This document shows positions 1-6,324 of a stretch of 11,324 nucleotides of DNA, in pieces. The notes under the pieces are model-generated. The model ran no database searches. It saw only the letters and a list, made by a program, of their open reading frames with translations, and was not told where the DNA came from. This DNA comes from Desulfurellales bacterium (GTDB lineage Bacteria; Campylobacterota_A; Desulfurellia; Desulfurellales; Hippeaceae): positions 1 to 11,324 of the forward strand of contig JAMOPP010000100.1 of assembly GCA_027064405.1 (NCBI GenBank), in the 5' to 3' direction. Both the position numbers and the translations under genes were made by a program. Numbering within the stretch: position 1 is the stretch's first letter; each line of letters starts with the position of its first letter.

Positions 1-309
1 TAAGACGGTATTGTAAAATCCGTCATATGTTGTTTTATTTACTATGAAATCGTTATCTAACGGCTTGAGTTCACTGACTATTTCAGCGCCTTTTGTGCCT
101 TTTACGCAATGTTTGGGCCATATTTCAAACTCTTTGTCATTTTCCTGATGAGAATCACAGACATATATTATAGAATCACCGATACTTCGAGCATTATCAA
201 TAAGTTCCCGGATATTTGGTATAATTTTTTTGTTCTCATCAACCTTTAAAGGTGCATCATCGAGTGTAAAATCATTCAGCATATCCACTACAATTACCGC
301 TCTTTTCAT
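1..309 (-). CDS. Nicotinamidase-type cysteine hydrolase (isochorismatase family), N-terminal part
   Basis: The gene starts at 309 and runs off the left edge; 103 codons are visible. Visible family landmarks are: the N-terminal strand ending in the candidate catalytic Asp9 (VVDMLNDF); a metal-site-like D52-x-H54; a WPKHCVKGTKGAE segment (64-76) whose His67 matches the second metal His of nicotinamidases; and the candidate catalytic Lys92 in NKTTYDGF. The nucleophilic Cys would lie beyond the window edge. Nicotinamidases deamidate nicotinamide to nicotinate in NAD salvage, and the WPxHCVxGTxGAE pattern favours this over isochorismatase proper. The start is supported by AAGGTGG (314-320) four bases upstream. 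It lies 87 bp after argJ on the same strand, so it could be co-transcribed or have its own promoter. The family is secure; the substrate is inferred. I withhold the symbol pncA because the active-site Cys is not visible. Confidence 0.82.
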   Translation of the reverse strand, partial: MKRAVIVVDMLNDFTLDDAPLKVDENKKIIPNIRELIDNARSIGDSIIYVCDSHQENDKEFEIWPKHCVKGTKGAEIVSELKPLDNDFIVNKTTYDGFYNTVL

Positions 310-336
310 ACTACCACCTTAAAATAGAACTCTTTA

Positions 337-371
337 ATTTTACCAATTTTTCCAAGATATGCAAAATTATA
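337..371 (-). promoter_or_regulatory. Possible weak promoter(s) before the cysteine hydrolase gene
   Basis: The 87-bp gap between argJ and the hydrolase gene contains two weak sigma70-like candidates read on the minus strand. One is a perfect TATAAT at 366-371, whose -35 position (389-394, TAAATA) is poor. The other is TAAAAT at 337-342 with TTGCAT at 359-364, spacer 16. In DNA this AT-rich either could be chance. No terminator hairpin is visible after argJ, so read-through is equally likely. Confidence 0.25.
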
Positions 372-396
372 TCGTTTAAATGAAAAAATATTTAAT

Positions 397-1599
397 TTAT
401 GTGTGATATTCTGCATTGATTTTTACATAATTATAGCTTATGTCGCTAAACCACATATTGTAGGTACAGGCTCCTACACCTAAATCTATCAAGATTTCTA
501 TTTCTTCATTTTTCATATATTCTTGAAGCACCTTTTTGTCAAAATTTGTGCTTTTTCCTTTACTAAAAACAAGGTTATCACCTATAAACATATTTAATTT
601 CTGCACATCAAGATGTTCAAAAGAATACCCTGCGGCATCCAAAATCCTACCCCAGTTCGGATCTTGACCGAATAACGCCGTTTTCACGAGTAGAGAGTTA
701 GATACCCCCCTTGCAATCTTTTCTGCGTCTTTTTCTTTTATAGCACCTACAACTACAATCTCAGCTATTTTTGTTGCACCTTCACCGTCTTTAACAATCA
801 TTTTTGCAAGATTTGTGCAGACATTAGTCAAATTATCCTCGAAAAATCGGTATAGTTCGTTTTCATCTACAATTTTGTCATTTTTGGCTTCTTGGGTTGA
901 CATTATAAATACCGTATCATTTGTTGACATATCTCCATCTACGCTAATTCTGTTAAACGAATGATTTACAGCATACAACAAGGCACTATCCAGCATTTTT
1001 TGAGAAATTTTAATATCGGTTACTATAAATGAAAGCATCGTACCCATATTGGGATGTATCATACCGGCACCTTTGACAACAGCACCTATATTAAACCTTG
1101 TTCCTAAAAAACTACATTCCAATGCGTACTGCTTTTTCACCGTATCGGTTGTCATTATAGACTCTGCAAACAGATCAGAGCTATTATCCGTTTGGGATAT
1201 TAACTTATCCAAAGAAGCGTTAATCTTCTCATAGGGTAAATCTTCCCCTATAATGCCGGTTGAAGCCACGAAAATTTGATTTTTGTCTATGTTCAATTTA
1301 CCGGATAAAGAGGTTGTCACGGCATCAATGGCTTCAAAACCATTTGAATTACACGCATTGGCGTTGCCGCTGTTTACTATTACGGCTTTTATGTTTCTGT
1401 TTTCTTTTAAAAGTTCAATGTCGTATAAAACACAAGCCGCTTTAACACTATTTTTTGTAAATACTGCAGACGAAACAGTATCCTTATCTGTATATATTAA
1501 TCCGACATCAACATCTTTGCGAGTAAGATTTGCACTTGTCGCAAATATTTTGACCGATTTAACTATGTTTAAGGCTTTATCCGATTTTTTAGCTATCAT
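397..1599 (-). CDS. argJ: Glutamate N-acetyltransferase / amino-acid acetyltransferase ArgJ
   Basis: ArgJ moves the acetyl group from N-acetylornithine to glutamate, closing the cyclic arginine pathway; in some bacteria it also makes N-acetylglutamate from acetyl-CoA. At 400 aa it has the usual length. Visible landmarks are VNSGNANAC (75-83), the oxyanion-hole segment STGIIGE (113-119), the autocleavage region KGAGMIHPNMGTML with nucleophile Thr187, the ISVDGDMSTND-type segment after it, and the typical C-terminus ending in NAEYHT. The family precursor cleaves itself before that Thr into alpha and beta subunits; here Gly rather than the common Ala precedes it. The ATG overlaps the argC stop codon (ATGA), so translation is probably coupled to argC. 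Whether the enzyme is mono- or bifunctional cannot be read from the sequence. No argB, argD or argF is visible nearby. Confidence 0.97.
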   Translation of the reverse strand: MIAKKSDKALNIVKSVKIFATSANLTRKDVDVGLIYTDKDTVSSAVFTKNSVKAACVLYDIELLKENRNIKAVIVNSGNANACNSNGFEAIDAVTTSLSGKLNIDKNQIFVASTGIIGEDLPYEKINASLDKLISQTDNSSDLFAESIMTTDTVKKQYALECSFLGTRFNIGAVVKGAGMIHPNMGTMLSFIVTDIKISQKMLDSALLYAVNHSFNRISVDGDMSTNDTVFIMSTQEAKNDKIVDENELYRFFEDNLTNVCTNLAKMIVKDGEGATKIAEIVVVGAIKEKDAEKIARGVSNSLLVKTALFGQDPNWGRILDAAGYSFEHLDVQKLNMFIGDNLVFSKGKSTNFDKKVLQEYMKNEEIEILIDLGVGACTYNMWFSDISYNYVKINAEYHT

Positions 1600-2615
1600 G
1601 GATAATATGAAAGAAGTTCCAGCCCTTCTTCCTCGTTTAAATTAAACATTATATTCATATTTTGCACGGCTTGACCGCTCGCACCCTTTATTAAATTATC
1701 TATGGCACTAACCATTATCAGTCTATTATTTTCTTCATCTATTTCAATACCTATGTCGCAGAAATTGCTTCCCCTTACACTGTTTAAAGAAGGTAGCTCT
1801 TTCTTGATTCTCACAAAAAACTCATTTTTATAAAACCGCTTGCAAATATCAAAAACTTCATCTTTCTCTATCGATTTATTTAGCTTAGCATAAACAGTTG
1901 ACAATATGCCCCTTTGCAGTGGCAAAAGATGGGGTGAAAATGTTATTTTAACGCCATCGGAGATTGATGAGAGCACCTCTTCTACTTCCGGCGTGTGTCT
2001 GTGTTTTGCTACTGAGTACGCCTTAAAGTTCTCATTAACCTCGCAAAACTGCAGATTTGATTTAACGCCTCTTCCCGCTCCGCTTACGCCACTTGCGGAG
2101 TCTGCAATAATAGATTTTTTATCTATATAGTCCAGGATAGGGGAAAGTGGCAGTATAATACTTGTTGCATAACACCCCGGATTTGCTATTAAGTTTGATT
2201 TTGCTATTTTTTCTTTATTAAGTTCAGGCAACCCGTAAACCGCTTTCTTAAGTAAATCGGCGGCTGTGTGTTTTTTGTTGTACCATTTTTCATATACATC
2301 TACTGAAGACAGTCTAAAATCTGCGCTTAAATCTATAATTCTCACGCTTCCGTATAAATTTTTTGCAATCTCCATAGAAATCGTATGCGGAAGAGCAAGA
2401 AAAACAACATCCAAAGATTTTATCTTTTCCGTGTCTATCTCTTCAATTTTTGTATCGAATATGTTTGAAAATTGAGGGTATATATCTGTTAAATTTTTAC
2501 CGTTTTCACTTCTTGACGATATATATTCTACTTGGATAAACCTATGTTTTAAGAGTATTTTTAAAAGTTCTAAACCTGCGAATCCCGTGATGCCTACAAT
2601 TCCGACTTTTATCAT
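1596..2615 (-). CDS. argC: N-acetyl-gamma-glutamyl-phosphate reductase ArgC
   Basis: ArgC reduces N-acetylglutamyl phosphate to the semialdehyde with NADPH, the third step of arginine synthesis. With the start at ATG 2615 the protein is 339 aa and begins MIKVGIVGITGFAG, the expected Rossmann strand and glycine loop. The catalytic Cys is in NPGCYAT (Cys148). The SGVSGAGRG loop (175-183) and KHRHTPE (204-210, with the active-site His) are intact. A longer reading frame from TTG 2636 adds seven unconserved residues and starts inside a hairpin, so I reject it. No purine-rich ribosome-binding site precedes ATG 2615; the bases before it are pyrimidine-rich (ACCTTTTAACCTTT). Its stop overlaps the argJ start by 4 bp. 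It follows rpsI on the same strand after a hairpin that leaves no room for a promoter. Confidence 0.95.
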   Translation of the reverse strand: MIKVGIVGITGFAGLELLKILLKHRFIQVEYISSRSENGKNLTDIYPQFSNIFDTKIEEIDTEKIKSLDVVFLALPHTISMEIAKNLYGSVRIIDLSADFRLSSVDVYEKWYNKKHTAADLLKKAVYGLPELNKEKIAKSNLIANPGCYATSIILPLSPILDYIDKKSIIADSASGVSGAGRGVKSNLQFCEVNENFKAYSVAKHRHTPEVEEVLSSISDGVKITFSPHLLPLQRGILSTVYAKLNKSIEKDEVFDICKRFYKNEFFVRIKKELPSLNSVRGSNFCDIGIEIDEENNRLIMVSAIDNLIKGASGQAVQNMNIMFNLNEEEGLELLSYYP

Positions 2616-2620
2616 AAAGG

Positions 2621-2647
2621 TTAAAAGGTCGCACAAAAGAGTGCGAC
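2621..2647 (-). terminator. Short GC-rich hairpin with T-rich tail between rpsI and argC
   Basis: On the minus strand GTCGCAC and GTGCGAC (2641-2647 and 2628-2634) form a perfect 7-bp stem around a 6-nt loop. The stem is followed by CTTTTAACCTTT. It sits 11 bp after the rpsI stop and ends 12 bp before the argC ATG. The short stem and interrupted U-tract suggest a leaky terminator or a 5' structural element rather than a full stop. Confidence 0.6.
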
Positions 2648-2658
2648 TTAAATAGTAT

Positions 2659-3048
2659 TTATCTCTTTGACCACTGGAAGGACTTTCTCGCCTTCTTTCT
2701 TCCGTATTTCTTTCTTTCTTTTACCCTTGAGTCCCTACTCAAAAGACCAAGAGGTTTTAGTTTCCCTCTCAGCGAAGCATCGTACTCGGTTAAAGCCTTT
2801 GAAATTCCGTGCCTCAACGCCTCAGCCTGAGCCATAATCCCGCTTCCTTTCACGGTAGCAAATACATCAAGCTTGCCGGTTAAATCGGCAACACTAATAG
2901 GATATTGAACCTTTAATTTTGCCTCATCCAATCCGCCAAAATATTCCTCAAGACTTTTTTTATTTACCGTTATAGAGCCGTTGCCCTGATAGACCCAAAC
3001 CCTTGCTACAGCTGTTTTCCTTTTTCCGGTTGCGTAAAATTTATCCAT
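2659..3048 (-). CDS. rpsI: 30S ribosomal protein S9
   Basis: S9 is a small-subunit protein whose C-terminal tail reaches the P-site tRNA. The 129-aa protein has the usual length. It carries the N-terminal ATGKRKTAVARVWV segment, the GSGIMAQAEALRHGISKAL signature (the first glycine run reads GSG rather than the common GGG), and the basic tail KKARKSFQWSKR ending in the conserved SKR. Its ATG at 3048 has GAGGTG just upstream, and only 9 bp separate it from the rplM stop, so the two are one operon as in most bacteria. The last four codons and stop are followed at once by the hairpin in front of argC. Confidence 0.98.
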   Translation of the reverse strand: MDKFYATGKRKTAVARVWVYQGNGSITVNKKSLEEYFGGLDEAKLKVQYPISVADLTGKLDVFATVKGSGIMAQAEALRHGISKALTEYDASLRGKLKPLGLLSRDSRVKERKKYGRKKARKSFQWSKR

Positions 3049-3057
3049 TTAACACCT

Positions 3058-3486
3058 CTAAATTTCTATTTTAGTCGGATTTTGAGCAGTATGAGGATGC
3101 TCGCTATCCGCATAAACTTTTAATTTCTTAATTAACTGGCTCGAAAGTTTATTTTTTGGCAACATACCCTTTACAGCGTGCTCAATAACCCTCTCAGGTG
3201 ATTTTTCAAGCATATCTTTAGCCGATACAGACTTGATACTTCCTATATATCCGCTATGTCTATAATACTGTTTTTGTTCAAGTTTGTTGCCTGTGAGTTT
3301 TACATCCTTAGCGTTTATCACAACTACGAATCCACCCAAGTCGGTGTTGGGCGTAAAAGTAGGTTTATCTTTGCCTCTTAAAATATCTGCTATTTTTGTA
3401 GCCATTCTTCCAAGTGTTTTGCCCTTAGCATCAACCAAATACCACGGCCTGCTATCGGGTTCAAATTGTCCCATAAAAGTTTTCAT
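3058..3486 (-). CDS. rplM: 50S ribosomal protein L13
   Basis: L13 is an early-assembling large-subunit protein. The 142-aa product matches the family length. It shows the family's PWYLVDAKGKTLGRMATKIA stretch (residues 14-33), the LRGKDKPTFTPN segment, the HSGYIGSIKSVSA region, and VKGMLPKNKLSSQLIKKLKV followed by the EHPHTAQNP end. It is the first gene of the leftward operon rplM-rpsI. ATG 3486 is preceded by a GAGAGG motif about 8 bases upstream. A near-consensus promoter lies about 45 bp ahead. Some L13 leaders bind the protein for feedback control; the roughly 40-nt leader here shows no clear structure. Confidence 0.98.
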   Translation of the reverse strand: MKTFMGQFEPDSRPWYLVDAKGKTLGRMATKIADILRGKDKPTFTPNTDLGGFVVVINAKDVKLTGNKLEQKQYYRHSGYIGSIKSVSAKDMLEKSPERVIEHAVKGMLPKNKLSSQLIKKLKVYADSEHPHTAQNPTKIEI

Positions 3487-3531
3487 TTCTCAAACCTCTC
3501 TTCTTACTCAAATCTTAAAAAAGCAGTTTCT

Positions 3532-3560
3532 TTTATACTTTAGTTATGTTAGAGTGTCAA
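3532..3560 (-). promoter_or_regulatory. Sigma70-type promoter of rplM-rpsI
   Basis: Read on the minus strand, a perfect -35 TTGACA (3555-3560) and a -10 TATAAA (3532-3537) are separated by exactly 17 bp. The stretch upstream of the -35 is rich in A and T, as in an UP element. Predicted transcription start is near 3525, giving a leader of about 40 nt. Confidence 0.8.
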
Positions 3561-3774
3561 GCAATTTGTAGCAAATTTCCGCATAAAGTTAAAAATTTAC
3601 CAAAAAACAGTTAAAACGGGAGGCAGAATAAGATGAAGAGACTATTGCGATAATATTTCTTATTAAATTTAATATTGAGAATCTAAATCTCAGATAAAAA
3701 GATAAAGTTAAAACTATTCGGCTGTTTTATACTTGGTTTATCTATTTTTTTCACCGTCAAAAATGAATTTACTC
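3561..3774. other. AT-rich divergent intergenic region without a recognisable gene
   Basis: This spacer lies between the two divergent promoters. I see no conserved protein or RNA gene. It contains a perfect 14-bp AT palindrome (TATTAAATTTAATA, 3661-3674), directly followed by a small imperfect hairpin (TGAGA at 3676-3680, TCTCA at 3688-3692). It also contains a six-codon ORF (3633-3653, MKRLLR) behind a good GGGAGG at 3618-3623. None of these has a clear function; chance is likely in DNA of this composition. Confidence 0.5.
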
Positions 3775-3803
3775 TTGACAATATACATTGAAAATGGTAA
3801 CAA
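3775..3803 (+). promoter_or_regulatory. Promoter of tRNA-Val and probably thrS
   Basis: A perfect TTGACA (3775-3780) is followed after 17 bp by TAACAA (3798-3803), which matches only half of the -10 consensus. The predicted start near 3810 is just ahead of the tRNA 5' end at 3817. The -35 box and position make this convincing; the -10 is less certain. Confidence 0.65.
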
Positions 3804-3816
3804 ATCAATCCAGTTT

Positions 3817-3891
3817 GGGCGTATAGCTCAGGGGGAGAGCGCTTGCTTGACGTGCAAGAGGTCGATGGTTCGAAACCTTCTACGCCCACCA
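3817..3891 (+). tRNA. tRNA-Val (anticodon GAC)
   Basis: A full cloverleaf can be folded by hand. The acceptor stem pairs GGGCGTA (3817-3823) with TACGCCC (3881-3887); the D-stem is GCTC/GAGC. The anticodon stem CTTGC/GCAAG encloses the loop TTGACGT, with anticodon GAC at 3849-3851 reading GUC and GUU. The variable loop is AGGTC and the T-loop is TTCGAAA. Discriminator A and an encoded CCA (3889-3891) end the gene. The T-stem (GATGG/CCTTC) has a T-T mismatch at pair 51-63. No terminator separates it from thrS, 27 bp downstream. Confidence 0.96.
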
Positions 3892-3918
3892 TTTTGGTTG
3901 AATTTATTGAGGTAAGTT

Positions 3919-5781
3919 ATGAAATTGAGTAGCGGAACGAATTTATTAAAATTTGCAAAAGACAAAAAGATGAAAGAGGTTTTGGCTGTTGAAATAGACG
4001 GCAAAATATATGACCTTAATCACACCCTTGATAAGGATAGTGAAGTTAAATTTATAGATGTTAATACAAAAAAGGGTTTGGAGATTTTAAGACATTCCGC
4101 AGCACACATTATGGCACAGGCTGTATCACACATCTTTAAAGATGCAAAATTCTCTATCGGTCCTGCTATAGAAAACGGGTTTTATTACGATATGGACTTA
4201 GGAAGAACCCTAAACGAAGACGACCTTAAAAATATAGAAAAAGAGATGAAAAAAATCGTTTCCGCAAATTACCCATTTTCAAGAAGAGAGTTAAAGAAAC
4301 AGGAAGCATTGGAATATTTTAAAAATAAAGGCGATGAATACAAGGTAGAAATCATAGAAAGCATAGATGATGATGTTGTCAGTTTTTACACTCAGGGTGA
4401 TTTTACGGATTTTTGCAGAGGTCCCCACATACCGTCAACAATATACCTTAAAAATTTCAAACTTTTGAGTGTTGCCGGTGCATATTTCAGGGGTGACGAA
4501 AAAAGACCGATGCTACAAAGAATATACGGAACCGCCTTTGCAACCAAAGAAGAGCTTGACGAATACCTTAATTTCTTAAAAGAGGTTAAAAAAAGAGACC
4601 ACAGAAAACTCGGAACAGAGCTTGAGCTTTTTAGCATTGAGGACGAGGTTGGAGCCGGATTCGTTATATGGCATCCCAAGGGTGCTATGTTAAGAGACAT
4701 AATAGAAAATTTTGAAAGAACCGAGCATATAAAAAGAGGCTATGAGTTTGTTAAAGGCCCTGAGATTCTAAGAACAGATCTCTGGAAACAGAGCGGTCAC
4801 TTTGACCACTACAGAGAAAATATGTATTTCACCGAAATAGACAAGCAGAGCTTCGGCATAAAACCTATGAATTGTTTGGGCCATATTGAGGTTTATAAAT
4901 CAAGAAAAAGAAGCTATAAAGAGCTACCTAAGAGATATTTTGAGCTTGGTGTAGTTCACAGACATGAAAAAAGCGGCGTGCTTCACGGACTTTTAAGGGT
5001 AAGAGAATTTACACAGGACGATGCCCATATTTTTTGTATGCAAAAGCAGCTTAACGACGAAATAATCGGCGTCTTGGATTTTGTAAGAGATGCTATGGAA
5101 ATTTTTGGATTTGATTATACACTTGAAATATCAACAAGACCAAAGAACTCAATAGGTAGTGACGAAGAATGGAATCTTGCCACAAATGCATTGATAAATG
5201 CACTAAATAACACAAATAGAGAATATGAAATAAATGAAGGAGACGGAGCGTTCTACGGTCCTAAAATAGATGTAAAGATAAAGGATGCCCTTGGAAGAAG
5301 CTGGCAATGCGCTACAATACAGTGCGATTTTACACTTCCTGAGAGATTTAATCTCTCTTATATTGATGACAACGGAAAAGAAAAAAGACCGGTTATGATT
5401 CACAGGGTTATATTGGGTTCAATTGAGCGCTTTATTGCCGTTCTAATAGAAAATTATGCAGGAGATTTTCCCTTATGGCTCGCACCTGTTCAGGTAAGAG
5501 TCATACCTATTTCTCAAAAACATGAAGAATATGCAGAAAACATACACAACAAAATGATAGCAACCGGAATACGCTCTGAGCTTGAAAAAAGGAACGAAAC
5601 CTTATCAAAAAAAATAAGACTGGCAGAAAACGATAAAATTCCGTATACTGTTGTTGTTGGGGATAAGGAGAAAGAGAGCAATACGGTTTCCGTGAGAAAG
5701 AGAAAACAGGGTAATATGGGAAGTTTTGTTATAGATGATTTTATTTCCACATTAAAAAATGAAACATCATCCAGGAGGTGA
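3919..5781 (+). CDS. thrS: Threonyl-tRNA synthetase
   Basis: ThrRS is a class II synthetase that charges tRNA-Thr and edits Ser-tRNA-Thr. The 620-aa protein shows a TGS domain (about 1-50) and an editing domain with HSAAH (59-63) and DFCRGPH (164-170). The catalytic core contains motif 1 (about 255-282), motif 2 with VVHRHEKSG (345-353), and motif 3 with HRVILGSIERF (495-505). The Zn ligands Cys319, His370 and His495 are present. The anticodon-binding domain starts near 520. ATG 3919 has GAGGTAA upstream, and an in-frame TAA at 3913-3915 rules out a longer product. The N-terminus therefore lacks about ten residues of the usual first TGS strand (the LPDGS part). It sits 27 bp behind tRNA-Val. 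Its last codons AGG AGG TGA double as the infC ribosome-binding site. Confidence 0.98.
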   Translation: MKLSSGTNLLKFAKDKKMKEVLAVEIDGKIYDLNHTLDKDSEVKFIDVNTKKGLEILRHSAAHIMAQAVSHIFKDAKFSIGPAIENGFYYDMDLGRTLNEDDLKNIEKEMKKIVSANYPFSRRELKKQEALEYFKNKGDEYKVEIIESIDDDVVSFYTQGDFTDFCRGPHIPSTIYLKNFKLLSVAGAYFRGDEKRPMLQRIYGTAFATKEELDEYLNFLKEVKKRDHRKLGTELELFSIEDEVGAGFVIWHPKGAMLRDIIENFERTEHIKRGYEFVKGPEILRTDLWKQSGHFDHYRENMYFTEIDKQSFGIKPMNCLGHIEVYKSRKRSYKELPKRYFELGVVHRHEKSGVLHGLLRVREFTQDDAHIFCMQKQLNDEIIGVLDFVRDAMEIFGFDYTLEISTRPKNSIGSDEEWNLATNALINALNNTNREYEINEGDGAFYGPKIDVKIKDALGRSWQCATIQCDFTLPERFNLSYIDDNGKEKRPVMIHRVILGSIERFIAVLIENYAGDFPLWLAPVQVRVIPISQKHEEYAENIHNKMIATGIRSELEKRNETLSKKIRLAENDKIPYTVVVGDKEKESNTVSVRKRKQGNMGSFVIDDFISTLKNETSSRR

Positions 5782-5787
5782 TATATA
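5773..5787 (+). promoter_or_regulatory. Extended Shine-Dalgarno and AUA start site of infC
   Basis: AGGAGGTGAT (5773-5782) is complementary over 10 bases to the standard 3' end of bacterial 16S rRNA. Six bases after AGGAGG lies ATA (5785-5787), in frame with the infC product. The site overlaps the last two sense codons and the stop of thrS. A second weaker option is AAGGAG (5806-5811) nine bases before another ATA (5821-5823). Confidence 0.75.
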
Positions 5788-6312
5788 AGTAAGGATTTTA
5801 GAAAAAAGGAGTTACCGCCAATAAATGAGAATATAAAGGCAAGTAAGGTAAGGTTGATTGGCGAAAACGGAGAACAGGTAGGTGTTGTAGATTATCAAAC
5901 GGCTCTCTTGCGAGCACAAAATATAGGTCTTGATTTGGTTATGGTAAGTCCCAATACCGATCCGATTGTCTGTAAGATAATGGATTACGGGAAGTATCAT
6001 TACGATAAACAGAAAAAGGATCAAAAAAATAAGAGGGCTCAAAAGGTTATTAAAGTAAAGGAGCTCAAACTCAGACCTCGCATTGCCGATAACGATTACA
6101 ACACAAAAATCAATAAAGCCAAAAAGTTTTTATCTGAACAAAACAAGGTCAAGTTCAATGTTTTTTTCAGAGGAAGAGAGTTTGACAAAAAAGAGCTTAT
6201 AAATAATCTTATAGAAAGAATTAAACTTGACTTGGAAGAATACGGCACTATAGAAGGCAAACCTGATTATCAGGGTAGGAGAATGTCTTTTTCTTTTATG
6301 CCTATTAAATAA
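5785..6312 (+). CDS. infC: Translation initiation factor IF-3, probable AUA start
   Basis: IF3 binds the 30S subunit, keeps subunits apart and checks start codon-anticodon pairing. From ATA 5785 the product is 175 aa, the usual size. The N-domain begins ISKDFRKKELPPINENI and continues KVRLIGENGEQVGVV. The IF3 signature KIMDYGKYHYDKQKK follows, then a basic linker, KVKELKLRPRI, and the C-domain with VFFRGREF. The in-frame codons between the thrS stop (5779) and TTG 5854 include no ATG, GTG, TTG, CTG, ATT or ATC. Starting at TTG 5854 would delete conserved N-terminal residues. AUA is therefore the best start; the alternative is AUA at 5821 (163 aa). E. coli infC starts at AUU, which IF3 itself discriminates against, giving autoregulation; the same logic would fit here. 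It lies 3 bp after thrS and 12 bp before rpmI. Confidence 0.95.
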   Translation: MSKDFRKKELPPINENIKASKVRLIGENGEQVGVVDYQTALLRAQNIGLDLVMVSPNTDPIVCKIMDYGKYHYDKQKKDQKNKRAQKVIKVKELKLRPRIADNDYNTKINKAKKFLSEQNKVKFNVFFRGREFDKKELINNLIERIKLDLEEYGTIEGKPDYQGRRMSFSFMPIK

Positions 6313-6324
6313 ACGGAGGACTCA

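Noticed and set aside
1283..1645. A 120-codon plus-strand frame opposite argJ
   Set aside because: It is antisense to the strongly supported argJ gene, resembles no family I know, and follows the reverse-strand codon pattern; the other frames inside argJ, argC, thrS, pheS and pheT were dismissed the same way.
2616..2636. TTG at 2634-2636 as the argC start, adding seven residues
   Set aside because: The extra residues MCDLLTF precede the Rossmann strand MIKVGIVGITG without family support, there is no SD, and the codon lies in the hairpin stem and loop.
3683..3892. A 69-codon minus-strand frame beginning MVGVEGFEPSTSC
   Set aside because: It is the antisense reading of the tRNA-Val gene. Frames with this kind of GFEPST start are a well-known artefact of tRNA complements in protein databases.
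5854..5856. TTG 5854 as the infC start (152 aa)
   Set aside because: It would remove the conserved INENIKASKVRL stretch of the IF3 N-domain and has no ribosome-binding site as good as the one before ATA 5785.
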